This document shows positions 34,625 to 43,836 of a stretch of DNA of 64,000 nucleotides, in pieces. Every line of letters starts with the position of its first letter. The first letter of the stretch is position 1. The position numbers and the translations under genes are program-made. The notes below the pieces were generated by a model. The model saw only the letters and a program-made list of their open reading frames with translations. It ran no database searches and was not told the origin of the DNA. The DNA comes from Labrys sp. KNU-23 (lineage in GTDB: Bacteria; Pseudomonadota; Alphaproteobacteria; Rhizobiales; Labraceae). Location of the stretch: assembly GCF_008330945.1 (NCBI RefSeq), contig NZ_CP043489.1, positions 3,235,501 through 3,299,500 of the forward strand, written 5' to 3'.

Positions 34625-35053
34625 ATGTCGCGCGTACCAACCTTGAACTCGCCCTTCCTGCTCGGCTTCGACGAGATTGAACGAGCCCTGGACAGGGTCG
34701 CCAAAGCCGCCAATGACGGCTACCCGCCCTATAATATCGAGCGGGTCGGATCCTGCGACCGGCCACCGGAGAGGCTGAGAATCACACTCGCCGTCGCCGG
34801 CTTCAGCCGCGAGGAACTCGACGTCTCGATCGAAGAAAACCAGCTCGTCATCCGTGGACGGCAGGTGGACGACAAATCCCGCGTCTTCCTGCATCGCGGC
34901 ATCGCAGCCCGCCAGTTCCAGCGCACTTTCCTCCTTGCCGACGGCATGGAGGTGATGGGTGCGGATCTGAAGAACGGCCTGCTTTCCGTCGACCTGATCC
35001 GTCCGGAGCCCGAGCGCGTCGCCAAGCGCATCGACATCTCGGTGCGGGACTGA
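34625..35053 (+). CDS. Hsp20 / alpha-crystallin small heat-shock protein (IbpA-like)
   Basis: A 142-residue ATP-independent holdase chaperone. The alpha-crystallin domain spans about residues 40-130 (LRITLAVAGFSREELDVSIEENQL, then the FLLADGMEVMGADLKNGLLSVDL end). A short C-terminal I-x-I motif (IDI) is present. The class A rhizobial type starts like this one (LNSPFLLGFDEIERALDRV). A sigma-32-like promoter and ROSE-like leader precede it; a DUF1150 gene follows 49 bp on. Confidence 0.93.
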   Translation: MSRVPTLNSPFLLGFDEIERALDRVAKAANDGYPPYNIERVGSCDRPPERLRITLAVAGFSREELDVSIEENQLVIRGRQVDDKSRVFLHRGIAARQFQRTFLLADGMEVMGADLKNGLLSVDLIRPEPERVAKRIDISVRD

Positions 35054-35102
35054 CGATCCGGTTGCCCCTTTTTCCATTGTTTTCAACGTTCAGGAGGGTC
35101 CC

Positions 35103-35360
35103 ATGATCCGGAACGACAAGACTACTGTGCCTACCCCCGAGATGCTGGCTGCCCTGGGCGCCGGGCATGTCGCCTATGTCAAGCCGATCATGTCGGAGGA
35201 CGCCATGCGGCTCTACCCGCAGCTTGGCGAGATCCGTCCCGGCCTGAAGCTGTTCACCCTCAATGCCGCCGACGGCACGCCGATCATGATTTCCGATTCG
35301 GCCGAGAGCGCGGTCGCCAATGCCTGGGAACAGGAACTGGAGCCGGTTTCCCTGCATTGA
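35103..35360 (+). CDS. DUF1150 family protein
   Basis: An 85-residue protein of the DUF1150 family (GAGHVAYVKPIMSEDAMRLYPQL, LFTLNAADGTPIMISDSAESAVANAWEQEL). In Rhizobiales this family typically follows a small heat-shock gene, as it does here, so both are likely made together at high temperature. A strong AGGAGG lies before the ATG. Function unknown. Confidence 0.88.
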   Translation: MIRNDKTTVPTPEMLAALGAGHVAYVKPIMSEDAMRLYPQLGEIRPGLKLFTLNAADGTPIMISDSAESAVANAWEQELEPVSLH

Positions 35361-35421
35361 ACGGCGGGCTGCGGCTCGAACGGCCAACGAGAAGTGTATC
35401 CACTTAAAGTGGGTCCAGGGC

Positions 35422-35637
35422 GGCGAAGCGCAAGCTTCGTCGCCTTTTTTACGCCGAAGGGGACCGGCGAAGCGCAAGCTTCGTCGCCTTTTTTACGCCG
35501 AAGGGGACCGGCGAAGCGCAAGCTTCGTCGCCTTTTTTACGCCGAAGGGGACCGGCGAAGCGCAAGCTTCGTCGCCTTTTTTACGCCGAGGGGGACCGGC
35601 GAAGCGCAAATTTCGCCGCTCTTTCTACGCCGAGATG
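35422..35637 (+). repeat. five tandem 44-bp terminator-like units
   Basis: Units begin at 35422, 35466, 35510, 35554 and 35598. Units 1-3 are identical, unit 4 has one change and unit 5 is degenerate. Each of units 1-4 holds a hairpin of GGCGAAGC, GCAA and GCTTCG.CGCC (with three extra bases in the second arm) followed by TTTTTT, the form of a rho-independent terminator reading rightward. Unit 5 keeps a GGCGAA/TTCGCC stem despite substitutions. The array lies between the converging DUF1150 and DUF937 genes. Long reading frames through it are by-products, because three units make 132 bp. Confidence 0.85.
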
Positions 35638-35657
35638 GTTTTCGAGGTCGCGGCGCT

Positions 35658-36566
35658 TCAGCCCAGCAGACGTGGCGCGGGCAGCTCGATCTGGCCGGTG
35701 CTGGCCGGCGCTGTCGCCTGCGGGCGCTTGTAAAGGAAGTACCAGGCAAGGCCGCCGACGACCAGGACGGCGATGATGAGATAGAGCCAAGTCATGCTGC
35801 CGCTCGATTGCGGCGGTGGCGGCGGGGCGGCCTGGTGCTGCAACTGAGGGCTGGGGGGCGGCTTGGTGTCGAGTGTCGACCGGCTGGCCTGGCTACCCGC
35901 CTCGCTTGATCCAAGGGTCGACGTGCCCGCTGTCGATGTGCCCGGCTGAGCCCCCGGCGTGGTGGAGCCCAGCGTGGATTGAGGTGGCGTGGTCCGGAAG
36001 GCGCCGCTCACCGCGGTTTCCAGGCCTTGCAGGAAACCGCTGTCGGCGAGTCCTGCCGCCAGGCTTGCTGGGAGCGCAGCGGTGATCGCCTGTTTTTCGC
36101 CTGCGAAAAGTGCGGAGACCGCATTGCCATCCGACCAGTTCTCCGGCGACTGATTGCCGAGGGCGCCGACGACGGCCGGGCCGACAAGTCCGAGCACGGA
36201 AGCGGCAGCCTGGGGCGGGGCACTGGTTGCCTGCCCGAGGACATTGGCCAGCTGGTTGACGCCTTCGGCGCCCAGCAGGGAGGTCAGCACATTGCCGCCG
36301 CTTGCCAGGGCATTGGCGTCACCGCTGGTCACCCCGGCGGCGAGCGTGTCGAACAGGCCTGGATCCTGGCTGGAAATCAGGTCGGAGATGCCCTTGGCGC
36401 CATCGGGCGATGAGGCTTCGCTGGCGAAGGCCCCCAGCACGGAGGGGACGGCGGCGGCGACCAGTTTTGCGGCCAGCGCCGGGTCGATGCCGATGATCGC
36501 GGCAGCGCGTTCGACCAGATCGGGAGTGATCAATTGGGAGACGAGGCTAGGAAGATTGATGGCCAT
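35658..36566 (-). CDS. DUF937 protein with C-terminal membrane anchor
   Basis: A 302-residue protein. Residues 1 to about 190 form the DUF937 domain (LPSLVSQLITPDLVERAAAIIGI, AVPSVLGAFASEA, VLGLVGPAVVGALGNQ). A Ser/Thr/Pro-rich linker follows. A single C-terminal membrane segment (MTWLYLIIAVLVVGGLAWYFLY) leaves a short tail, so the bulk is probably cytoplasmic, tail-anchored style. Function unknown. GAGGA lies before the start at 36566. Confidence 0.8.
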   Translation of the reverse strand: MAINLPSLVSQLITPDLVERAAAIIGIDPALAAKLVAAAVPSVLGAFASEASSPDGAKGISDLISSQDPGLFDTLAAGVTSGDANALASGGNVLTSLLGAEGVNQLANVLGQATSAPPQAAASVLGLVGPAVVGALGNQSPENWSDGNAVSALFAGEKQAITAALPASLAAGLADSGFLQGLETAVSGAFRTTPPQSTLGSTTPGAQPGTSTAGTSTLGSSEAGSQASRSTLDTKPPPSPQLQHQAAPPPPPQSSGSMTWLYLIIAVLVVGGLAWYFLYKRPQATAPASTGQIELPAPRLLG

Positions 36567-36780
36567 TTCATTCCTCGCGTCAGAAAACTGCGGATACCTT
36601 AGTACCCAATTGTCTCCGTTGCAAAATTCGATGGCGCGAGGCCCGCTGTTCTTGGGACGGGGCAATGATCCGGCGGGATGAATTCCCACGGCAATTCAAA
36701 TTCCTTTACGGAATAGGAAAGATTTGGATTTCCCGAGGCATAGCTGATGTCGCTTCGTGGACTGTCGTTTTAGTGAATAT

Positions 36781-36806
36781 CGCTTGGCCGGTCGTTCGGC
36801 CAAGCG
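36781..36806. terminator. perfect 10-bp hairpin
   Basis: CGCTTGGCCG and its inverted copy around GTCGTT, between the L,D-transpeptidase end and the DUF937 start on the same strand. It is a possible terminator for the former, though no T-run follows on either strand. The rest of 36567-36861 shows no gene. Confidence 0.45.
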
Positions 36807-36861
36807 GAGCTTTGGGAGCAAGGCGTCATGGCCGCGCGAGGCCATCCTGCGCCATGACCGG

Positions 36862-37644
36862 TCAAGCCGAGCGGCTGGCGCCCGTCGGCAGCACGATCAC
36901 CTTGGTGCCGACGGGAACGCGCTTGTAGAGATCGATGATGTCCTGGTTGGTCAGGCGGATGCAGCCGGACGAGACCTTGGTGCCGATGGCGGAGGGATTG
37001 GTGGTGCCGTGCAGGCGATACAGCGTGTCGCGGCCGCCGCTGTAGAGATAGAGGGCGCGTGCACCCAGTGGATTGCTGGGGCCACCGGCCATGCCGGCGC
37101 GATAGCGGCCATATTGCTTGGGATTGCGGGCGATCATGGTGGGGGTCGGGGTCCAGCGCGGCCAGGCGGCCTTGCGCGCGATCACGGCCTCGCCCTGAAA
37201 ATTGTAGTCCGCGACCTTGCCGACGCCGACACCATAGCGCAGGGCCTTGCCGTTGCCCTGGACCAGATAGAGAAAGCGCTTGTTGGGGTCGACGATGATG
37301 GTGCCGGTCTTCTCCGATGATTCATAGGAGACCTCTCGGCGCCAGAAGCGCGGCGCCACGCTGGCCAGGTTCACGGCCTTGATCGCATAGGCGCCATCCT
37401 TGGAGCCGGCATAGAGGGCGGCGTAGTGAGGATCGGTCGGCTCGGTCGTCTGCGGTGCAGTTGCGGCGCCGGTCTGCGCTTCCTCGGGCTTGACGACGGG
37501 CAAGGCGGCGAGCTGCACGGCCGCGCCAGCCTGCGGCGCAATGGCCGGGGTCGCCAGAGGAGTGTCGATCTTCGCGCTCGTCGTGACGCAACTTGCAAGC
37601 ATCAACGGCAAGGCCAGAAGGATAATGCTTCGTGCCAGTATCAT
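36862..37644 (-). CDS. L,D-transpeptidase (YkuD), probable lipoprotein
   Basis: A 260-residue envelope enzyme. The N-terminal lipoprotein signal ends in the lipobox LASC. The YkuD domain fills the C-terminal half, with the catalytic HG...SSGCIRL motif (YRLHGTTNPS, then GTKVSSGCIRLTNQD). Such enzymes make 3-3 peptidoglycan cross-links or attach lipoproteins to the wall. A Pro/Ala-rich linker lies between. Start at 37644 fits the signal peptide; longer readings do not. Confidence 0.88.
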   Translation of the reverse strand: MILARSIILLALPLMLASCVTTSAKIDTPLATPAIAPQAGAAVQLAALPVVKPEEAQTGAATAPQTTEPTDPHYAALYAGSKDGAYAIKAVNLASVAPRFWRREVSYESSEKTGTIIVDPNKRFLYLVQGNGKALRYGVGVGKVADYNFQGEAVIARKAAWPRWTPTPTMIARNPKQYGRYRAGMAGGPSNPLGARALYLYSGGRDTLYRLHGTTNPSAIGTKVSSGCIRLTNQDIIDLYKRVPVGTKVIVLPTGASRSA

Positions 37645-37823
37645 TTTGGTCCAGATATGTGCTGTTCTTATTCGTCCGTGCCTGCCGGGGCTCAGGAGCT
37701 GCGGCGGCGCTCGGTGAGGCTGGGGGTAGGCAGCCATTGCGGCAGGATTGTGCGCCCGCGGCGAGGTTGTCGGCGCCGGATGCAAAAGCGCCCGGGGGTG
37801 TGTTCTTCCGGCAACAAGGAGCT

Positions 37824-38555
37824 CTAGCCCGCGCCACCCTTGGTGAGGGGCCAGGTCACGCTGAAACTGAAGGGCGCGAAATGGGCATGGGGCAGGCCTG
37901 CGGCCGCAAGGGCCTCGGCTGCCCATTGATTGCAGGTGTTGAATGGCCCGTAACGGCCCTTGGCGAGATAGAAGGCCTCGAGCCCCGTGCCGCCGGGACG
38001 CTGCTGGGCCCTGCCGGCTGCGTCCGGCTGCAGGCTTGCGCGGATATGGGCGATCAGGGCCTGCCGGCCCTCCTGGTCGATCGAAAGCGGCAGGCAATCG
38101 GGGTTGGCGACCGGTGGATTGACGGCGACCACCCTGAGGGCGGTGTCGTGCCGGCCGGCTAGGGCCGCCAGGGCGGTCGATACCCTGGTGTCGGCCCAGG
38201 TCGGCGTGTCCTGGAAAAAGACGAGGTCGCCCCAGCCGAAGGCCAGATAGGCTTCGGCTGGCAGGTCCGGCGGGGTAACCGCCGGAAACAACTGCGTCCA
38301 ATCGATCAGCACATCCCGGCTCGGCATCACGATATCGGTATGGGCGAGGGAGGCGCAGAGATAGAGCGTCGGTTCTCCACCGGCCTGCTGGGCGCGCCCT
38401 GCCGCCGGTAGGAGCGCGAAGCCGATGGCGGCGAGCATGAAGAGAAGGAGAGCGAGCAACGGCACCGCGGTGAGTGCGAGGATCAGGCGCAGGCTCTGCG
38501 AGAGCCGAGTGCGTCCTGCCGTTCCGGCCGCTAATCCACCAGCGGAATCAGGCAT
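37824..38555 (-). CDS. DUF2459 / TIGR02117-type membrane-anchored protein
   Basis: A 243-residue protein with one N-terminal membrane segment (ILALTAVPLLALLLFMLAAIG) and a periplasmic domain carrying HTDIVMP, FGWGDLVFFQDTPTWAD and NTCNQWAAEALAAAGLP. This pattern matches the TIGR02117/DUF2459 family, whose conserved Cys and His suggest a hydrolase, though function is unknown. About 180 bp downstream the L,D-transpeptidase gene runs in the same direction. Confidence 0.8.
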   Translation of the reverse strand: MPDSAGGLAAGTAGRTRLSQSLRLILALTAVPLLALLLFMLAAIGFALLPAAGRAQQAGGEPTLYLCASLAHTDIVMPSRDVLIDWTQLFPAVTPPDLPAEAYLAFGWGDLVFFQDTPTWADTRVSTALAALAGRHDTALRVVAVNPPVANPDCLPLSIDQEGRQALIAHIRASLQPDAAGRAQQRPGGTGLEAFYLAKGRYGPFNTCNQWAAEALAAAGLPHAHFAPFSFSVTWPLTKGGAG

Positions 38556-38673
38556 GCTCTGAAGATGCCGGCAAGGCTTCCCCCATGATGGAACAGTGCA
38601 CGCGAACCGAACGCAACAAGCCGATCATAGGTGCCCGCTAAAGCAAAGGCGAGAGCCTCCAGAAGGGCCGTCT

Positions 38674-38862
38674 TCAGGCCTTGTCGATCAGGCTCCGATA
38701 GACCTTGGCCGGCCAGGTCAGGGCATCGGGAAGCGCCCGGGCGATGCTGCTGGCAAAATCGGAAGCAGAGCCGCTGCTCCACTGCCCCTGGACCACGGGG
38801 GCCAGTTCGACGCCGACGCCGATCAGATAGACGATGATCAACAAGGATATAATGCTGCGCAT
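38674..38862 (-). CDS. small membrane protein, unknown
   Basis: A 62-residue protein: a hydrophobic N-terminal segment (SIISLLIIVYLIGVGVELAPVV) and a polar tail with WPAKVYRSLIDKA. The start is supported by GGGGAGAG upstream. I do not recognise the family. Probably a single-pass inner-membrane protein. Confidence 0.6.
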   Translation of the reverse strand: MRSIISLLIIVYLIGVGVELAPVVQGQWSSGSASDFASSIARALPDALTWPAKVYRSLIDKA

Positions 38863-38985
38863 GGTGAGCTCTCCCCAGATGGCCACACCCGGCATGGCCG
38901 CACATTGCGCCGAAGTGTCACGGAACTTCATGGCGGCAGCGTGATCGCCCGTCAAATGCCGTAAGGCGTCTGTGGAAAGCGGCGT

Positions 38986-39231
38986 TCAGTCCCGTCCCCT
39001 GCCGTCGCGGTCGGCGGTGGTCTCCTTCAGGCGCTCATGCACGCGCTGCATGGCCTGGCGAACGGCGAGCCTGGCCTTGAGGGCGGTGGTGCCGCTCGCC
39101 GCGCAACTCGATGAGGCATAGTCGAGACAGGGAATGCCGCGCGCCAGGCGCTCGGCGGAGAGTACACCGCAATCCTCGAACAGCAGGCACGGTTCCTGTT
39201 CGCCATGCGGGTCGGTCAGATGCATTCCCAT
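38986..39231 (-). CDS. hypothetical small Cys-containing protein
   Basis: An 81-residue soluble protein with four Cys (EPCLLFEDCG, IPCLD, SSCAASG) and a basic C-terminal helix (LKARLAVRQAMQRVHERLKE). Start at 39231 has GGGGAG upstream. Not recognised. The Cys pairs might bind a metal, which is only a guess. Confidence 0.5.
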   Translation of the reverse strand: MGMHLTDPHGEQEPCLLFEDCGVLSAERLARGIPCLDYASSSCAASGTTALKARLAVRQAMQRVHERLKETTADRDGRGRD

Positions 39232-39401
39232 CGCTACTCTCCCCTGATTCTGTTTGTAGGCTAACAATCCGCCAGGGGCGTGATAGGGGCGTGACCGGGC
39301 CGCTTGGGACCTTCGGTCGCAGGCCTTGCGCATGGCAGGCCGTCCCGGGGATACTCGGGAGCCTTGTAACGTGGCGGTCACACGCGATAAGCCAGTGGCC
39401 T

Positions 39402-39503
39402 CCAGAGCAAAGCGCGTTTAGACGGAAACGCTTGTCTGCTCTCACTCTTTGGTTCGACGCGTTTTGCAATTCTTGGCGTCACCGCTAAATCGCAGAACGC
39501 TCT
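39402..39503. repeat. interspersed hairpin repeat (AGAGC...GCTCT type)
   Basis: Begins AGAGCAAAGCGCGTTTAGAC, contains CGCGTTTAGACGGAAACGC and GACGCGTTTTGC, and ends with GAACGCTCT. Same general type as 1296-1356. The rest of the 330-bp gap 39232-39561 shows no gene. Confidence 0.5.
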
Positions 39504-39561
39504 GACGCGGGCCTGAACGCAACCTGCCAGGCCTGCAACATCGCGACGGGGCTGCGATATC

Positions 39562-39840
39562 ATGGCATTTCGACCCTTGGACTATGACGAGCACCCGACC
39601 GTTCTCGCGGCCGAGTATCAGCGGATCAAGGCCAGCCTGTCCGACAATGAGGCGATGCTGCTCGCCTGCCTCACCAATGTGCTCAACGAATTGCCGGACT
39701 GGCTGGACGGGGATTATGCCGCCGGCAGTGCGCTCGACCATGCCAATACGGCGATCGAGGCGATGCTGCGGGGCTCAGGCCTGCTGCCGATTCCGCCCGA
39801 AGCCCGTGAGCGGGCGGAGAGAATGCGCGACGACAGCTGA
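39562..39840 (+). CDS. hypothetical protein
   Basis: A 92-residue acidic helical protein (MAFRPLDYDEHPTVLAAEY, MLLACLTNVLNELPDWLDGD, HANTAIEAMLRGSGLLPIPP). No transmembrane segment or signal. Amino-acid composition looks like a real gene, but I do not recognise it. Stands alone between a repeat and the tRNA. Confidence 0.55.
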   Translation: MAFRPLDYDEHPTVLAAEYQRIKASLSDNEAMLLACLTNVLNELPDWLDGDYAAGSALDHANTAIEAMLRGSGLLPIPPEARERAERMRDDS

Positions 39841-39940
39841 GGTGCAGGACGGGGGATCGGTGCTTCGTATGGATAGGCCGGCCGCGGCTCCACGCTATCC
39901 GGGGCAGAACCGATAGGGTGTTTTCAGGGCCTCAAAATGC

Positions 39941-39957
39941 AAAAGGCCCGACGGGCC
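39941..39957 (-). terminator. terminator of tRNA-Leu
   Basis: On the minus strand a GGCCCG / CGGGCC hairpin followed by TTTT, 28 bp past the 3' end of the tRNA. Fits a rho-independent terminator. Confidence 0.65.
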
Positions 39958-39984
39958 ATCAGCCACGTCGAGCCTTTCGGAAAT

Positions 39985-40069
39985 TGGTGCCCAGAAGAGG
40001 ACTCGAACCTCCACACCTTGCAGTACACGGACCTGAACCGTGCGCGTCTACCAATTCCGCCATCTGGGC
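39985..40069 (-). tRNA. tRNA-Leu (anticodon CAG)
   Basis: An 85-base tRNA with encoded CCA. Acceptor arms GCCCAGA and TCTGGGC pair perfectly, the anticodon loop is TTCAGGT giving CAG, and the long variable arm expected for Leu is present. The T-arm contains GGTTCGAGTCC. No integrase or attachment-site repeat is seen beside it. Confidence 0.95.
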
Positions 40070-40323
40070 GCGGGGGTCTTCTAGGGGGGCGGAGAGCCGA
40101 TGTCAACGCCCATTTGCACTTCTTGCGACAGCTTGATGAAACCGGCGTCCCGCCTTGCGTTTGACACCTTGCTGGGCTTGTGTGGATACGAGAGGAACGC
40201 GTTTTGGCGAAGCATGGCTTCGCTTCGATGCCTCGTTTCAACGTCTTGCGATTCCGTATCTCATGATTCTTGGTGATCGTGCCGGACCGCGGGGCGACAC
40301 AGGATTTCAACGGAGTGAATGCC

Positions 40324-40887
40324 TTGCCTGCAGCAATTCTCGACGAGGCCTTGCTATATGACGGCTGGAACCGTCTGCTGATGGTCAAGGCCCGCACGCA
40401 GGGCGGCGCGGTGATTCATCGCAGTGTCGAGGATCACGGCGATGCGGTGACGGTCCTGCCTTTCGATCCCGAGCGCCGGCTGGCGCTGCTGGTGCGCCAA
40501 TTGCGCGTGGCGATTCTCAAGGGGCATGGGGTGGAGGCCTCGCTCGAGGCGCCGGCGGGCATCCTGGATGAGGACGATCCGGCCGATTGCGCCCGGCGTG
40601 AGGCGATGGAGGAAGCCGGGCTGGAGCTGAAGGCTCTGGTCCCGCTTGGCGCGGCTTTCGTGATGCCGGGCATCTCGACCGAGAAGATGCACATGTTCCT
40701 GGCCGAATATTCGGCGGCGAGCCGTGTCGGCGCCGGCGGCGGCCTGGCGGAGGAGAACGAAGAGATCGAAGTGGTCGAGATCGGGCTCAAGGACCTGGCT
40801 GGCATGGCCGACCGCGGCGAACTCTCCGATCTCAAGACCTATGGCCTGGTGCAGACGCTCCGGCTGAAGCGGCCGGAGCTGTTCTGA
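40324..40887 (+). CDS. NUDIX hydrolase (ADP-ribose/GDP-mannose pyrophosphatase-like)
   Basis: About 187 residues. The NUDIX box region runs AGILDEDDPADCARREAMEEAGLE, i.e. the G..RE..EE.G core. It is followed by PGISTEKMHMFLAEY, which matches the NudK/AdpP subgroup that cleaves nucleotide sugars. Start unclear: TTG at 40324 has GGAG 8 bp upstream; TTG at 40270 and GTG at 40273 are also in frame. Confidence 0.8.
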   Translation: MPAAILDEALLYDGWNRLLMVKARTQGGAVIHRSVEDHGDAVTVLPFDPERRLALLVRQLRVAILKGHGVEASLEAPAGILDEDDPADCARREAMEEAGLELKALVPLGAAFVMPGISTEKMHMFLAEYSAASRVGAGGGLAEENEEIEVVEIGLKDLAGMADRGELSDLKTYGLVQTLRLKRPELF

Positions 40888-40905
40888 GGCAAGACCGGCC
40901 GGGTA

Positions 40906-41733
40906 CTACTTCCTGACGCTGCGGGCGCCCTTGGCGATGTCGCTGACCAGTGCGAGTACGGCCTGCACGGTCTTGTCCGTCGCCTTGTTGTCGGCATCGA
41001 GACTGCCGCGCACCGCTTCCACCAGGGCCGAGCCCACCACCACGCCGTCGGCGCCCTCGGCGATGGCGCGGGCATGCTCGGCGGTCTTGACGCCGAAGCC
41101 GACGCAGACAGGCAGGTCGGTATGCTGCTTGATGCGGCTGACGGCACCCGCCACCACGCCGAAATCGGGCGTGGCCGAACCGGTAATGCCGGTGATCGAG
41201 ACATAATAGACGAAGCCGGAGGTGTTCTGCAGCACTTTGGGCAGGCGCTTGTCGTCCGTGGTCGGCGTCGCCAGGCGGATGAAGGCGATGCCGGCCTTCA
41301 GCGCCGGCAGGCAGAGCTCGTCATCCTCTTCCGGCGGCAGGTCGACCACGATCAGGCCGTCGACCCCGGCGGCCTTGGCATCGACGAGGAAGCGCTCGAC
41401 GCCATAGATGTAGATCGGGTTGAAATAGCCCATCAGGATGATCGGCGTGGCATCGTCGGTCTTGCGAAATTCGCGGATGACGCCGAGCGTCTTGGTCAGC
41501 GTCATGCCGGCCTTGAGGGCGCGCAGCCCCGCGGCCTGGATGGCCGGGCCGTCGGCCATCGGATCGGTGAAGGGCATGCCGAGTTCGATGACATCCGCGC
41601 CCGCGGCCGGCAGGCCGGCGAGGATCTTGGCTGACGTTTCGATATCGGGATCGCCGGCGGTGACGAAGGTCACCAGGGCGGCGCGCCTTTCGGCGGCCAA
41701 AGCGGCGAAGCGGGCGGTGAGGCGGCTGGTCAT
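40906..41733 (-). CDS. trpA: tryptophan synthase alpha subunit
   Basis: A 275-residue TIM barrel cleaving indole-3-glycerol phosphate. The catalytic Glu is in ADVIELGMPFTDPMADGP and the Asp is in GLIVVDLPPEE. The C-terminal phosphate loop (GFGVKTAEHA, GVVVGSALV) is intact. Third gene of trpF-trpB-trpA, though 138 bp containing a palindromic repeat separate it from trpB, which may change expression relative to trpB. Confidence 0.96.
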   Translation of the reverse strand: MTSRLTARFAALAAERRAALVTFVTAGDPDIETSAKILAGLPAAGADVIELGMPFTDPMADGPAIQAAGLRALKAGMTLTKTLGVIREFRKTDDATPIILMGYFNPIYIYGVERFLVDAKAAGVDGLIVVDLPPEEDDELCLPALKAGIAFIRLATPTTDDKRLPKVLQNTSGFVYYVSITGITGSATPDFGVVAGAVSRIKQHTDLPVCVGFGVKTAEHARAIAEGADGVVVGSALVEAVRGSLDADNKATDKTVQAVLALVSDIAKGARSVRK

Positions 41734-41777
41734 GGGGTCACAAGCTCGGAGCAGAGGGCGGCAGGATGGGATGGCGT

Positions 41778-41863
41778 CCTGGGATCGCCGGCATCTTGCC
41801 GGCTTGTTCCGTTCCCAGGAATGCAACGTTTCCAAGAGCCGGCAGGATGCCGGCGGTCCCAGG
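41778..41863. repeat. nested-palindrome intergenic repeat, copy E
   Basis: 27-bp arms (41778-41804 and 41837-41863) pair with two mismatches, left end CCTGGGATCGCCGGCATC. Each arm also folds on itself (GCCGGC repeats). The loop ends TTTCCAAGA. It lies inside the trp operon between trpB and trpA. Confidence 0.85.
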
Positions 41864-41871
41864 GAAGAACA

Positions 41872-43089
<1,218 letters not shown>

Positions 43090-43104
43090 CGTTGCGGCCT
43101 GTTG

Positions 43105-43770
43105 TCAGCGGGATGAGGTGGAAGCGGCGGCATAAGCCTGTCTTGCCGTCTCCACGAAAGCCCTGATCTTGTCGGGGTTCTTCACGCCGGGCCGGTCTTC
43201 GACGCCCGACGAGACGTCGACCCCGTCGGGGGTGCTGATGCGGATGGCTTCGGCAACATTGGCGGGATCGAGCCCGCCCGATAGCATGAAGGGCAGGGTG
43301 CGGTCGAGATGCTTGAGCAGCGTCCAGTCGAATGTCACGCCGTTGCCGCCGGGGTGGGCGGCATCCTTCGGCGGCTTGGCGTCGAGCAGCAGCCAGTCGG
43401 CCACGCCGCGATAGGCGACAGCCCGTTCGAGATCGGCGGCGTCGGAAACGCCGATCGCCTTGAGGACCGGCAGGCCGTAGCGTGCCTTAACGGCAGCGAC
43501 GCGCTCCGGGCTTTCCTTGCCATGGAGCTGCAGGCCGTCGGGGGCGAGAGCGGCGACGATGGCATCGAGCCTGGCATCATCGGCATCGACGGAGAGCGCA
43601 GTCTTGCGGGCACGGCCCGAGACCTGTGCGCCGAGGCGTGCCGCAAGGTCGTCGTCGATATGGCGGGGCGATTTCTCGAAGAACACGAAGCCGACCATGT
43701 CGGCGCCGGCAGCCAGAGCCGCTTCCAGCGTTTCGGGAGTGGAGAGACCGCAGATCTTGATCAATGCCAT
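43105..43770 (-). CDS. trpF: phosphoribosylanthranilate isomerase
   Basis: A 221-residue TIM barrel that isomerises N-(5-phosphoribosyl)anthranilate. Both catalytic residues are present: Cys in KICGLS near residue 7 and Asp in GVDVSSGVE. First gene of the trpFBA operon. A second, degenerate TrpF-like protein is encoded at 3114-3719. Confidence 0.95.
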   Translation of the reverse strand: MALIKICGLSTPETLEAALAAGADMVGFVFFEKSPRHIDDDLAARLGAQVSGRARKTALSVDADDARLDAIVAALAPDGLQLHGKESPERVAAVKARYGLPVLKAIGVSDAADLERAVAYRGVADWLLLDAKPPKDAAHPGGNGVTFDWTLLKHLDRTLPFMLSGGLDPANVAEAIRISTPDGVDVSSGVEDRPGVKNPDKIRAFVETARQAYAAASTSSR

Positions 43771-43836
43771 AATGGGGTCGAGATAGTTGCATCCGGCGCA
43801 CAATGCCAGTGAAATCAGGATGGAGCAGGGGAGAGA

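Noticed and set aside
35422..35637. Possible CRISPR array
   Set aside because: Units are contiguous with no unique spacers, and no cas genes are nearby.
35320..35909. Repetitive open frames through the 44-bp array with a 44-residue peptide repeat
   Set aside because: The peptide period follows from three 44-bp units equalling 132 bp. No ribosome site, and it overlaps the DUF937 gene in antisense.
39985..40069. tRNA-Leu as an integration site
   Set aside because: No integrase and no direct repeat of the tRNA end was seen in the flanking DNA.
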